64,000 bases of DNA, taken from assembly GCA_001897995.1 (NCBI GenBank), contig MKRV01000286.1, positions 62,001 through 126,000 of the forward strand, in the 5' to 3' direction. The position numbers and the translations under genes were made by a program. This document shows, one piece after another, positions 1 to 8,473 of the stretch. Below the pieces are notes generated by a model. That model was not told the origin of the DNA. It searched no databases and saw only the letters and a program-made list of their open reading frames with translations. Positions within the stretch are counted from its first letter, which is position 1. The number at the start of each line of letters is the position of its first letter. The DNA is from Alphaproteobacteria bacterium 65-37 (GTDB lineage Bacteria > Pseudomonadota > Alphaproteobacteria > Reyranellales > Reyranellaceae).

Positions 1-429
1 GCGCAGCAGGGCGAGGTCGAAGCGCTCGTCCTGCGTCACCAGCTTGGCCTCGAACTCGCGGCGATCGGCCAGCACGACCCGGATCTCGTCGGCGCCACGC
101 ACGACATGGGCGTTGGTCACGATCAGCCCGTCGGCCTTCACCAGCACGCCCGACCCCAGCGAGTTCTGTAGCCGCTCGCCGGCCTGCGGCGGAACCGGCA
201 TGCCCGGAAACGGGAATGTCAGGCGGCGCTGCACGCGCGCCGTGGTGGTCGTGTAGATGTTGACCACGGCTGGCGACACGCGCTTGACCAGCGGCGCATA
301 GGAATAAGCGAGATCTGCCCGCGAGCTGGGCAGCGGCTGCGCCAGAATCGCCGGTGAATAGGCAAGTGCCGCACCGCTCCCGAGAACAGCCGCCGCCAGG
401 ACTACCCGCCGCATTGCCCGCTGCATCAT
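1..429 (-). CDS. DegP/HtrA-type periplasmic serine protease (5' part, cut by window edge)
   Basis: Only the first 143 codons lie in the window; the gene runs off the left end. The product begins with a signal peptide of about 30 residues ending near AILAQ. It continues into a trypsin-like fold: the catalytic His sits in NAHVV (His108) and the catalytic Asp in ERFDLALL (Asp138). The active-site Ser and any PDZ domains would lie outside. This pattern is typical of the Deg family of periplasmic quality-control proteases. Two adjacent ATG codons (429 and 426) are possible starts; GAGGAG about 8 bases upstream favours the first. It diverges from the Bug protein gene at 598. Confidence 0.85.
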   Translation of the reverse strand, partial: MMQRAMRRVVLAAAVLGSGAALAYSPAILAQPLPSSRADLAYSYAPLVKRVSPAVVNIYTTTTARVQRRLTFPFPGMPVPPQAGERLQNSLGSGVLVKADGLIVTNAHVVRGADEIRVVLADRREFEAKLVTQDERFDLALLR

Positions 430-597
430 CCACTCGTCTCCTCAGTTGGGCCGGATTTGCGGTCAGTCATATGGCAAATCAAGGGCCGAATCACGCGGCT
501 GGCATATCGCTTGCAGGGCTTCGGACAGAACGCGCCCCTCGTCGGGTCCAGAATGGACCGTTCGAAATGCGGCGCGCCCGAGGAAACGGAGCGCCTC

Positions 598-1599
598 ATG
601 AAACTCACCCGTCGCACAGTTCTCGCCGGTTCGGCCGCCTTGCTGGGAGGCTCACTTGCCGCACCCGCCGTGAAGGCAAGCCCCGGCTGGCCGGCCAAGG
701 GTCCGATCAAGCTGATCGCCACCTTTCCGCCCGGCGGCACCGCCGACACGATCTCGCGCATCCTGGCGCCCAAGCTCGCCGCAGCGCTCGGCACCCAGGT
801 CGTGGTCGAGAACAAGCCTGGCGCCGGCGGCACGATCGGCTCGGACCTCGCCGCCAAGTCGGCGCCCGACGGCTACACGCTGGTGATCTCCCACGCCTCG
901 CCACTGGGCATCGCGCCCGGCATCTATCCCAAGCTGCCCTACAACGTCGTGACCGACTTCACCCACGTGACCTTGATCGGCCATACGCCCAACGTGCTGA
1001 TCGTCCCGGCGGCCGCCCCCTACAAGACCCTGGCCGACTACATCGCCGACGCGAAGGCGCGGCCCGACCAGGTGGCGTTCGGCAGCTCGGGCATCGGCTC
1101 CAACACCCATCTGATGGGCGAGCTGCTGTCGAGCCTCGCCGGCATCCGCCTGAAGCATGTCCCCTATCGCGGCTCGGCGCCGTCCCTGCAGGACATGCTG
1201 GCTGGTGCCATTCCATCGATGTTCGACCCGATCACCACCAACGTGCCGCATATCAATTCCGGCAAGGTGCGCCTGCTCGCGGTCAGCTCGGAGAAGCGGC
1301 TCGACCTGTATCCCGATGCGCCGACCTTCGCCGAGCAGGGTTTTCCCAGGATGACGACGTCGACCTGGGTCGGCGTCTCCGGCCCCAAGGGCATGTCCCC
1401 GGAAATCGTGACGCGTCTCTATGAGGAACTGCAGAAGGCCTACAGGGCGCCCGACATCATCGAGCGCTTCAAGGAAGTCGTTCTGCTGCCGGGCGACGAG
1501 CCGATGACTCCCGCCGACTACACGCGCTTTGTCGGCGACTTCGCCACGCTGTGGGCCGGCGTCAGCAAGTCGGCCGGCATCGAGCTTGAGTTGGGCTGA
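598..1599 (+). CDS. Bug-family (TctC-like) periplasmic solute-binding protein
   Basis: This 333-residue protein has a twin-arginine-like leader (MKLTRRTVLAGSAAL, cleavage near residue 27). The body matches the Bug/TctC receptors of tripartite tricarboxylate transport systems, with IATFPPGGTADTISR, VVENKPGAGGTIGS and HVPYRGSAPSLQDMLAG. Such proteins bind small carboxylates in the periplasm. The ATG at 598 was chosen because GAGGAAACGGAG precedes it and the leader begins there, although the frame is open upstream to 457. No TctA or TctB membrane gene is nearby, so it is an orphan receptor whose ligand cannot be inferred. Confidence 0.9.
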   Translation: MKLTRRTVLAGSAALLGGSLAAPAVKASPGWPAKGPIKLIATFPPGGTADTISRILAPKLAAALGTQVVVENKPGAGGTIGSDLAAKSAPDGYTLVISHASPLGIAPGIYPKLPYNVVTDFTHVTLIGHTPNVLIVPAAAPYKTLADYIADAKARPDQVAFGSSGIGSNTHLMGELLSSLAGIRLKHVPYRGSAPSLQDMLAGAIPSMFDPITTNVPHINSGKVRLLAVSSEKRLDLYPDAPTFAEQGFPRMTTSTWVGVSGPKGMSPEIVTRLYEELQKAYRAPDIIERFKEVVLLPGDEPMTPADYTRFVGDFATLWAGVSKSAGIELELG

Positions 1600-1606
1600 G
1601 GGGGCG

Positions 1607-1638
1607 TTGGACCGCGGAGTTCCAGCTCCGCGGTCCAA
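1607..1638. terminator. Perfect 13-bp hairpin between convergent genes; copy 1 of a dispersed repeat
   Basis: TTGGACCGCGGAG and CTCCGCGGTCCAA form perfect arms around a 6-base loop in the gap between the Bug gene and nrdJ, which converge here. There is no T-run on either side, so a simple intrinsic terminator is not certain. A related element lies at 36993-37047. Confidence 0.6.
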
Positions 1639-1643
1639 TGATC

Positions 1644-4007
1644 TCACCCGCAGCGGGAATAGCCGCAGTTGAGGCAGACGTCGCAACCTTCCTGGTGCGT
1701 GAGCGCCGCGGCGCCGCAGTTGGGGCATTGCCCCATCGCCGCCGTCGGCACCGCACCCTCACCGCCACCGGCCGCCTCGCGCGTACCGGCCGCGAGGCGC
1801 ATTTTTTGCTCGACGACGTCGGTCAGGCGCGGAGATTCGGCCGGCGTCAGGAAGCCGATCTCGATCAGGTGGCGCTCGATCACGCCACCGATCGCCGCCA
1901 GCAGCGACGGCACGTAGCGGCCTTCCATCCACTGGCCGCCGCGCGGGTCGAACACCGCCTTCAGTTCCTCGACCACGAACGACACGTCGCCACCGCGCCG
2001 GAACACGGCTGAGATCATGCGCGTCAGCGCCACGGTCCAGGCGTAGTGTTCCATGTTCTTGGAGTTGATGAAGATCTCGAACGGCCTACGGCGGCCATCC
2101 TGCATCACGTCGTTGACGGTGATGTAGATCGCATGGTCGCTGCCCGGCCATTTGATCTTGTAAGTACGGCCCGGCAGTTCCTCCGGCCGATCGAGCGGCT
2201 GGGCGATATAGACGACGGCAGGATCGCGCGACGGTGCCGGCACCAGCGCCTTGGGTGCCTCGTCCACCGGGATCAAGGTGGCGGCCCGCGGCTCGGTCGG
2301 CACAGCCGCTTCGGCCGGCCGCACTTCGAGCACTGCACCGGTCACGTCGTTCGGCCGGTAGGTCGTGCAGCCCTTGCAGCCCTGCGCGTAGGCCTCCTCG
2401 TAGACCGTCTTGAAGGCCTCGAAGGAGATGTCGCGCGGCAGGTTGATGGTTTTGGAGATCGAGCTGTCGACGAAGGCCTGCGCCGCCGCCTGCATCGCCA
2501 GATGATCGGCGGGCGTGAGCGTCTGGGCATCGACGAACACCTCGGCCGGCGGCGCCTCGTTGCCACGCAAGGCGCGCCAGGTGCGGAAGGCGTGATCCTC
2601 GACCTTCTCCTCGCGCTTGGAGCCGTCGGGCTGCAGCACATGGCGGACATGGCTGAAGGCGAAGACCGGCTCGATGCCGGAGGAGACATTGTCGGCGAGC
2701 AGCGAGATCGTGCCGGTGGGTGCGATCGAGTTCAGCAGCGCGTTGCGGATGCCGTAGCGGCCGATCGCCGTGCGCACCTCCTCCGGCAGGCCCCGCACGG
2801 TCTCGCCCGAGAGGAAGCGCGTGCGTTCGTAGAGCGGGAAGAAGCCCTTCTCGGCGGCGATGTCGGCCGAGGCGAGATAGGAGAAACGCTGCACCGCCCC
2901 CAGCCATTCGCGGGTCAGCCGCACCGCGTCGGGCGAACCGTAGCGCACGCCGCAGAAGATCAGCGCATCGGCGAGGCCGGTGACGCCGAGCCCGATGCGG
3001 CGCTTGGCCTTGGCCTCCTTCTCCTGCTGCGGCAGCGGGAAGCGCGACACGTCGATGACATTGTCGAGCATGCGCACCGCCGTCGGCACCAGACGCTCCA
3101 GTGCCTCGAGATCGAGTTGCGCGTCGGCCGCGAACGGGTTCTTCACCAGCGCGGCGAGATTGATCGAGCCCAGGAGGCAGGCGCCGTAGGGTGGCAACGG
3201 CTGCTCGCCGCATGGATTCGTAGCCTGGATGTCCTCGCAGTAATGCAGGTTGTTCCGGCGGTTCACCCGGTCGATGAAGATCACACCGGGCTCGGCAACT
3301 TCGTAGGTGGCGCGCATGATGCGCTCCCACAGCGCGCGCGCCTTCACTGTCTTGAAGGTCTGGCCGCCGAAGACGAGGTTCCAGTCGGCATCGTCCTTCA
3401 CTGCCTGCATGAAGGCATCGGTGACCAGCACCGAGACATTGAACATGCGCAGCCGTCTCGGGTCGCGCTTGGCATCGATGAAGGCTTCGATGTCGGGATG
3501 GTCGCAGCGCATCGTCGCCATCATGGCGCCGCGGCGCGAGCCGGCGCTCATGATGGTGCGGCACATGGCGTCCCACACATCCATGAAGGAGAGCGGCCCG
3601 GAAGCGTCGGCGCCGACGCCCTTCACCGGGGCGCCCTGCGGACGCAGGGTCGAGAAATCGTGCCCGATGCCGCCGCCCTGCTGCATGGTGAGGGCGGCCT
3701 CGCGCAGGTTTTCGAAGATGCCCGACATGTCGTCGGGGATGGCGCCCATGACGAAGCAGTTGAACAGCGTCACGGTGCGGCCGGTGCCGGCGCCGGCGAT
3801 CACCCGGCCAGCCGGCAGGAACTTGAAATCAGCCAGCGCCTCGTGGAAGCGCTTGGCCCAGCGCTCGGGGTCGCGCTCCGGCGCCGCCAAGGCGCGGGCA
3901 ACCCGCCACCAGGTCGCGTCGAGGTCGGCATCCAGCGGCCCCGAAACATTGCGATAGCGGTATTTCATGTCCCAGATTCGCTGGGAGACCGGAGCCCATT
4001 CCATCAT
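1644..4007 (-). CDS. nrdJ: Adenosylcobalamin-dependent (class II) ribonucleotide reductase
   Basis: This enzyme reduces ribonucleotides to deoxyribonucleotides with an adenosylcobalamin-generated thiyl radical. The 787-residue protein shows the class II active site: NPCGE at 264-268 (radical Cys266 with Asn264 and Glu268) and the redox pair Cys84 (NCFVM) and Cys277 (YGACLLGS). The 11-residue step from radical Cys to redox Cys equals that of the Lactobacillus enzyme. A SLLADNVSSGIEPVF segment follows. The C-terminus is a Cys-rich tail (CPNC...CDVCLNC...C, residues 761-786) of the kind that re-reduces the active site. The two ATGs at 4007 and 4004 lack a strong ribosome binding site; MKYRYR at 3968 is an alternative. 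It lies 54 bases downstream of the acyltransferase on the same strand. The cobalamin adenosyltransferase gene at 42.9 kb would supply its cofactor. Confidence 0.95.
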   Translation of the reverse strand: MMEWAPVSQRIWDMKYRYRNVSGPLDADLDATWWRVARALAAPERDPERWAKRFHEALADFKFLPAGRVIAGAGTGRTVTLFNCFVMGAIPDDMSGIFENLREAALTMQQGGGIGHDFSTLRPQGAPVKGVGADASGPLSFMDVWDAMCRTIMSAGSRRGAMMATMRCDHPDIEAFIDAKRDPRRLRMFNVSVLVTDAFMQAVKDDADWNLVFGGQTFKTVKARALWERIMRATYEVAEPGVIFIDRVNRRNNLHYCEDIQATNPCGEQPLPPYGACLLGSINLAALVKNPFAADAQLDLEALERLVPTAVRMLDNVIDVSRFPLPQQEKEAKAKRRIGLGVTGLADALIFCGVRYGSPDAVRLTREWLGAVQRFSYLASADIAAEKGFFPLYERTRFLSGETVRGLPEEVRTAIGRYGIRNALLNSIAPTGTISLLADNVSSGIEPVFAFSHVRHVLQPDGSKREEKVEDHAFRTWRALRGNEAPPAEVFVDAQTLTPADHLAMQAAAQAFVDSSISKTINLPRDISFEAFKTVYEEAYAQGCKGCTTYRPNDVTGAVLEVRPAEAAVPTEPRAATLIPVDEAPKALVPAPSRDPAVVYIAQPLDRPEELPGRTYKIKWPGSDHAIYITVNDVMQDGRRRPFEIFINSKNMEHYAWTVALTRMISAVFRRGGDVSFVVEELKAVFDPRGGQWMEGRYVPSLLAAIGGVIERHLIEIGFLTPAESPRLTDVVEQKMRLAAGTREAAGGGEGAVPTAAMGQCPNCGAAALTHQEGCDVCLNCGYSRCG

Positions 4008-4061
4008 CGAAAAGTAGGCGTCACGCCCTTCGATATCAACAAAATTGTTCTTTATTTGTTC

Positions 4062-4808
4062 TTATCCTGCAGGATCTTGGCCACGATCTCGATGGGCCAT
4101 CTTCACCAGCCGATTCGTGGCTTCTTCGATATGACTACGCAACGTCGTCATGAAGGTTTCGCGGTCGAGCCCCGGCGGAATGGGCGGCAGCATCTCGACG
4201 TCGATGATGCCCGGCCACTTGATGAACCTGCGGCGGCCCCAGAAGACCCCCGAATTGAGTGCCACCGGCACGACCGGCACGCCGAGCTGTCGATAGAGCG
4301 CGGCCGTACCGACCTGGTAGGGCCTCTCCGCACCCGGCGCCACCCGCGTGCCTTCCGGAAAGATCAGGATCGAGCGGCCCTCGGCCAAGGTCTGCTTGGC
4401 CTGGCGCACCAGGCCACGCAGCGCCGTCGCGCCCTCGCCGCGTTCGACGGCGATGTTGCCGACGCGCGCCATCGCCCAGCCGACGACGGGGATGAAAAGG
4501 AGCTCGCGTTTCAACACCGTGGCGCTTCTTGGAAAGATCCGTGAAAAGGCCAGGGTCTCCCACGAGGATTGGTGCTTGCAGGCAATGATCACCGGCCCGG
4601 CCGGCAGATTCTCCAGGCCGCTCACGCGATGGGTCAATCGACAGGTGAGCTTGAGCCAGCCCAGGCAGAAATCGATCCAGAACAGCGACCACGCCACGAC
4701 GTAGCGCCGCGGCAACAGCAGGATTGGAGCACCCACGATGGCGATGATCGTGGTGCCGGCATACCAGCCGACATTGAAGAGGAAGGAGCGCAGCCCGAGG
4801 CCAATCAT
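4062..4808 (-). CDS. plsC: 1-acyl-sn-glycerol-3-phosphate acyltransferase
   Basis: This is a 248-residue inner-membrane enzyme of phosphatidic acid synthesis, placing the second acyl chain on lysophosphatidate. An N-terminal hydrophobic segment (about residues 12-35) precedes motif I, KHQSSWE (His79, Glu84). Glu here replaces the Asp of the textbook HX4D box. Motif III FPEGTR is at 150-155 and VPVVPVALNSG near 177-187. Size and motif order fit PlsC. It diverges from the zinc-ribbon protein at 4909 and may be co-transcribed with nrdJ. Confidence 0.88.
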   Translation of the reverse strand: MIGLGLRSFLFNVGWYAGTTIIAIVGAPILLLPRRYVVAWSLFWIDFCLGWLKLTCRLTHRVSGLENLPAGPVIIACKHQSSWETLAFSRIFPRSATVLKRELLFIPVVGWAMARVGNIAVERGEGATALRGLVRQAKQTLAEGRSILIFPEGTRVAPGAERPYQVGTAALYRQLGVPVVPVALNSGVFWGRRRFIKWPGIIDVEMLPPIPPGLDRETFMTTLRSHIEEATNRLVKMAHRDRGQDPAG

Positions 4809-4889
4809 CGATTAAGAGTCTGTCGGCAAGTGGTGTTGCTTGTAACCCAAGTTTTAGTAGCCTAATGTCCGCCCGCAAGCACATCTGGT

Positions 4890-4901
4890 GGGGAATTCCC
4901 C
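4890..4901. other. 12-bp palindrome over the ribosome-binding region
   Basis: GGGGAATTCCCC ends 7 bases before the preferred ATG (4909) of the zinc-ribbon protein gene. Its first half contains the only G-rich stretch that could pair with the ribosome. It may be chance in GC-rich DNA. Confidence 0.3.
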
Positions 4902-4908
4902 GCTCATC

Positions 4909-5598
4909 ATGCACGTTTCCTGTTCGAACTGCGGCGCGCGGTATGCCGTCGATCCGACGGCGATCGGCCCGACCGGCCGCACCGTCCAATGCGCTCGCTG
5001 CAATCATCGCTGGTTCCAGAAAATCGAGCCGCCGATCCCGCGGCCCGAGACGCCCGAGGTCGTTCCCGAGCCGGCGCCCGATGTCATGATCCAGCCCACG
5101 ACGCCCGGCTCCGGCTTGCCGGTGCCGGCGCCGCCGCGCCGCAAGCCGCTCCTGGGGAGACTGCGGGAAAGGCTGGGCAATCTCTCCGCCGGCACCTGGT
5201 TCGGTCTCGCCGCCAGCCTGATCGTGCTGCTGGGGGCCGTCGCCTTTGTCTATCGCGGCGAACTTCGCGACCGGCTGCCGCCGCAATGGCGGACGGTGTT
5301 GGGGTTCGAGGGGCTGGGTCTCAATGGCCGCGCCAAGCTCGCCCTCGATCTCGCGGCGAGCCGCATCGACTTCGTCGACGGCCGTTACGTCGTGACCGGC
5401 CAGATCGTCAACAACGGCACCGCAGCGGGTTCGACCCGCAGCCTGCGCCTCACCTTTCGGGCCGGCGAGCAGGTCGTCGGCGAGCGCACGGTGCCGCTGG
5501 CGGAGGGCCCGATCGCGCCGGGCGCACGGGCACGCTTCAGCTTGCCGCTTGACGATCCCCCCGCCGGCACGACCAACATCGTGCCGACCATCGACTAG
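4909..5598 (+). CDS. MJ0042-type zinc-ribbon membrane protein
   Basis: The 229-residue protein opens with a zinc ribbon (Cys5-x2-Cys8 and Cys28-x2-Cys31, SCSNCGARY and QCARCNHRW) of the MJ0042 family. A Pro-rich linker (40-80) and a single membrane span (about 97-115) follow, then an extracytoplasmic domain of about 110 residues resembling the DUF3426 type. Such proteins are widespread in proteobacteria; their role is not established. ATG 4909 places the start directly before the ribbon; GTG 4888 in the same frame is an alternative. The phosphoribosyltransferase gene starts 10 bases after the stop, suggesting co-transcription. Confidence 0.8.
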   Translation: MHVSCSNCGARYAVDPTAIGPTGRTVQCARCNHRWFQKIEPPIPRPETPEVVPEPAPDVMIQPTTPGSGLPVPAPPRRKPLLGRLRERLGNLSAGTWFGLAASLIVLLGAVAFVYRGELRDRLPPQWRTVLGFEGLGLNGRAKLALDLAASRIDFVDGRYVVTGQIVNNGTAAGSTRSLRLTFRAGEQVVGERTVPLAEGPIAPGARARFSLPLDDPPAGTTNIVPTID

Positions 5599-5608
5599 CG
5601 AGCCTTCC

Positions 5609-6148
5609 ATGCCGAACCGTCCGACCGTCTCCATCCGCTTTTCCGCCGCCGAGATCGCGACCCGCGTCGACGAAATGGCGACCGAGCTCGCAGGCAAGCT
5701 GGCGCCCGACACCTTGGTGGTCTCGGTGCTGAAGGGCAGCTTTGTCTTCGCCGCCGACCTGATCCGCGCGCTCAGCCGCGCCGGCGCCGACTGGTCGATG
5801 GATTTCGTCACGCTCTCGAGCTACGGCACCGCCACCGAAACCACCGGCAGCGTGAAAGTCGTGCGCGACATCATCGACGACGTGCGCGACCGCGACGTGC
5901 TGCTGGTCGACGACATCCTCGAGTCCGGATACACGCTGAGCTTCGCCAAGAACCTCCTGCTCGAGCGCGGCGCCAAGCGGGTTTCGGTCTGCACCCTGCT
6001 CGACAAGCCGGGCAAGCGCCGCACCAAGCTCGATGCCGATTTCGTGGGCTTCCAGGCCGGCGACGAATTCCTGGTCGGCTACGGCCTCGACTGGGCGCAT
6101 CGTTTCCGCGGATTGCCCTATATCGGCGTGGTCGAGAAAGCGGCCTGA
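5609..6148 (+). CDS. hpt: Hypoxanthine phosphoribosyltransferase
   Basis: This 179-residue purine salvage enzyme transfers the phosphoribosyl group of PRPP to hypoxanthine or guanine. The PRPP-binding signature VLLVDDILESGYTL occupies residues 97-110, preceded by VLKGSFVFAADL (the PPi-binding loop, about 40-51). FVGFQAGDEFLVGYGLDWAHRFRGLPYIGV near the C-terminus is also typical of HPRT. ATG 5609 directly follows the upstream gene; the upstream in-frame extension has no support. Hypoxanthine versus xanthine or guanine preference cannot be told from sequence. Confidence 0.9.
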   Translation: MPNRPTVSIRFSAAEIATRVDEMATELAGKLAPDTLVVSVLKGSFVFAADLIRALSRAGADWSMDFVTLSSYGTATETTGSVKVVRDIIDDVRDRDVLLVDDILESGYTLSFAKNLLLERGAKRVSVCTLLDKPGKRRTKLDADFVGFQAGDEFLVGYGLDWAHRFRGLPYIGVVEKAA

Positions 6149-6178
6149 CGCTTCCCGATTGCCGGGACGAGGTGTCGG

Positions 6179-7243
6179 TCAGGGCCCGGCACAGGGTGCC
6201 TGTCGGGCTCCGCTTTCGACGAATGCCGAAAGACAGGCGCCGTAGCTCCGCGCGAAGGCAAAGTCCGAGCCACCGAAGTGTCCCTTGAAGCCCGGCGGGC
6301 GGTCGATCACCTCGGCCTGCACGCCGGACTGCGCGAAAGCCGCACGGGCATCGTCACCCCGACCGCCGACGTCGTAATCGTCGCCGTCGAAGAACGCCAC
6401 AACGATGCGCGATCCTGGTTTGAGTCCGCGCACGATCTGCTGCCATTCAGCGCGTGCCACCGTGCTGTCGCGCATGCTTCGGACCTCGCCATGATGTGCC
6501 GGCGACACCGCCATGACGCCATCGGCCGGAGCGCCACGCAGCGCGGCTGCCATCGAGACCCACGCGCCAGCCGACTGACCGGCCAGGATCACGCGGCGAT
6601 ACCCCAACGCCTTGGCCTGGCGAACGGCGTCGGCCAGCGCCGTCGCGTCGCCCGGCCAGTCGCGAATCCACTCGCGGTCGAAGCGGTAGAGGTCGTATCC
6701 CCTGGCCAGGAACTGGCCCACCCAGGCTTGTGGCGGCGTCAGCGTCGAGTCCTTGCCGGCCATGTAGCCGTGGCTCCAGACGATCAGGCCCGCGGCGGCC
6801 TGGGGGCCGGCGTTCTGCCAGAAGGGCTGGGCGCGCAGCCTGCCGATCGGTGGCAGCACCACCGGCGCAGTGCTGCGCCAGTCACGTCCCGCCAGCACGA
6901 TGTTGTTCACGGCCCACAGGCTGCAGGCTGACCGGCCTTGCGCTGTGCAGCGGCTCAGCGCCTGCTCGGCGGCCTTGCCGGGATCTTCACCGCCGGCTGC
7001 CGCCCACCATTGCGAGGCCTCGCCGTCTGCAGAGACGGCAAAGGCGCGCTGTGGGGCGAAAAGCTGGTACTCGGCCCAGGCCCGTTGCGCCTTGCCCGGC
7101 GGCTGCTGCGCCTGGGCGAGCGATGGAAACAACAGGGCGACGAAGCCCAGAACGACGAGTCGCACGGCAAATTGCTTCTTCGCCGCGCTGGCCGACAGGA
7201 AATGCTCATCGGGCCTGCTCGGATCGCCCTCTCCGTGGTCCAT
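6179..7243 (-). CDS. Secreted alpha/beta hydrolase
   Basis: The 354-residue protein has an N-terminal signal segment (RLVVLGFVALLFPSLAQAQ, about residues 28-46) after an unusually long polar lead. A domain of about 100 residues precedes the hydrolase core. The core has LIVWSHGY (oxyanion region, about 153-160), the nucleophile elbow GQSAGAW (Ser224) and a late GHFGGSDFA that may hold the catalytic His. Start 7243 was chosen because GGAGGGAGCAAGAG precedes it; an ATG at 7270 lacks such a site. The substrate is unknown. It is convergent with hpt. Confidence 0.7.
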   Translation of the reverse strand: MDHGEGDPSRPDEHFLSASAAKKQFAVRLVVLGFVALLFPSLAQAQQPPGKAQRAWAEYQLFAPQRAFAVSADGEASQWWAAAGGEDPGKAAEQALSRCTAQGRSACSLWAVNNIVLAGRDWRSTAPVVLPPIGRLRAQPFWQNAGPQAAAGLIVWSHGYMAGKDSTLTPPQAWVGQFLARGYDLYRFDREWIRDWPGDATALADAVRQAKALGYRRVILAGQSAGAWVSMAAALRGAPADGVMAVSPAHHGEVRSMRDSTVARAEWQQIVRGLKPGSRIVVAFFDGDDYDVGGRGDDARAAFAQSGVQAEVIDRPPGFKGHFGGSDFAFARSYGACLSAFVESGARQAPCAGP

Positions 7244-7348
7244 TCTCTTGCTCCCTCCAGCGTTTCCCATCGAACACCGGAATATGCGGGAGAGTTTCTT
7301 GCCGCGTCCTTACAGATCGAAGCGATCTCGCCGCAAGGCCCGCCCCCG

Positions 7349-8470
7349 TCAGGCTGCCTTCTTCTCGACCATGTCGATGACGCGGGCGCGCTGGGTGCGG
7401 GCGTTGCCGAACAGCTCGGCATTGGCGCGGGCGCGCTTGAAATAGAGATGGTTGGCCATCTCCCAGGTGAAGCCGATGGCACCGAAGATCTGGATGCTGC
7501 GCTGGGCGATCGCCATGTACGCGTCGCTGGTGTAGGCCTTGGCCATCGCCGCCGCCAGCGGACCGCGCGCATCGCCCTCGGACAGCGCCCAGGCGGCATA
7601 GAGGACGGCGGCATTGCAGCATTCGACCTGGCCCAGCATGTCGGCCAGCGAATGCTTGATCGCCTGATAGGAGCCGATCTGCCGGCCGAAGGCGGTGCGC
7701 TCCTTCGCATAGTCGACCGTCATCTCCATCACGCGCTGGGCACCCGCACTGCTTTCCGTCGCCAGGGCAAACAGCACGCGATCGCGCAGCCACGGCCATA
7801 GCTCGGCATCGGCCGCCGCCAGCTTCTCGCCGACGGCGTTCTTCAGGCGCAGATCGGCCACCTGGCGTGTCACGTCGCGCCACGGCAGCAGATCCACCTC
7901 CACGCCGGGCTGATGGGCCTCGACGAGGAAAAACGCTCGGCTGCCGGCTTGTTCGTCGTGTGCTGCGACGATCAGCCAATCGGCCGAGGCGGCATCGATC
8001 ACGAACGACTTCACGCCAGTGAGGCGCCAGGAGACGCCCTGCTTGCGTGCCGAGGCCTCGCGGCAAGGGCCATCGGTGGCGCCATGCGATTCGGCAACAG
8101 CGAGCGCACACTTCACCGCGCCGGCGGCGATGCCGGGCAGCAGGTTCTTCTTCTGTGTGTCCGAGCCGCCGCGCTGCAGCGCCCAGGCACCGAACAGCGT
8201 GCCGAGGAACGGGCTCGGCGCCAGAGACCGCCCCATCTCGCCCAGGATCATGGCGAGGTCGATGCAGGAAAGCCCGAGGCCGTCATAGGCTTCGTCGATC
8301 ACCAGGCCGGGCCAGCCCATAGCGGCGATCTTGCTCCAGTTCGCCTCGTAACCGGCGTCGTCGACGGTGGCGCCCGGCACCAGCACACGGGCCAGCGAGA
8401 TCTCCTTCTCGAGGAAAGTGCGTGCCGACTGGCGCAGCACGAGATGGTCGTCGGCGAGGGCAAAGTTCAT
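7349..8470 (-). CDS. Acyl-CoA dehydrogenase (short form)
   Basis: This 373-residue FAD enzyme is the last gene of a minus-strand operon with the dehydrogenase at 8474, the acyl-CoA ligase and a TetR regulator. Family features include an N-terminal helical domain (LADDHLVLRQSARTFLEKEI), GVKSFVIDAASADWLIVAA in the middle domain, and a C-terminal region with TAFGRQIGSYQAIKHSLADM and AIQIFGAIGFTWE-like sequence. Paired dehydrogenases of unequal length, as here, often form alpha2beta2 enzymes in steroid or side-chain degradation, where one partner lacks part of the active site. That arrangement is an inference. Confidence 0.85.
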   Translation of the reverse strand: MNFALADDHLVLRQSARTFLEKEISLARVLVPGATVDDAGYEANWSKIAAMGWPGLVIDEAYDGLGLSCIDLAMILGEMGRSLAPSPFLGTLFGAWALQRGGSDTQKKNLLPGIAAGAVKCALAVAESHGATDGPCREASARKQGVSWRLTGVKSFVIDAASADWLIVAAHDEQAGSRAFFLVEAHQPGVEVDLLPWRDVTRQVADLRLKNAVGEKLAAADAELWPWLRDRVLFALATESSAGAQRVMEMTVDYAKERTAFGRQIGSYQAIKHSLADMLGQVECCNAAVLYAAWALSEGDARGPLAAAMAKAYTSDAYMAIAQRSIQIFGAIGFTWEMANHLYFKRARANAELFGNARTQRARVIDMVEKKAA

Positions 8471-8473
8471 GGC

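Noticed and set aside
454-480. GATTTGC-N13-GCAAATC inverted repeat between the DegP and Bug genes
   Set aside because: The 7-bp arms with a 13-base spacer are plausible as an operator, but no neighbouring regulator or second copy supports it.
545-559. GGTCCA-GAA-TGGACC hairpin upstream of the Bug gene at 598
   Set aside because: It is short, lacks context and is expected by chance at this base composition.
4008-4061. Possible cobalamin riboswitch before nrdJ
   Set aside because: Only 54 bases separate the upstream stop from the nrdJ start, too short for a B12 riboswitch, and no B12-box-like sequence is seen.
2046-4544. Long open frame opposite nrdJ and plsC (over 800 codons)
   Set aside because: It lies antisense to two well-recognised genes, is rich in Arg, His and Gly of low complexity, and has no family motif. 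Long antisense frames are expected in GC-rich DNA.
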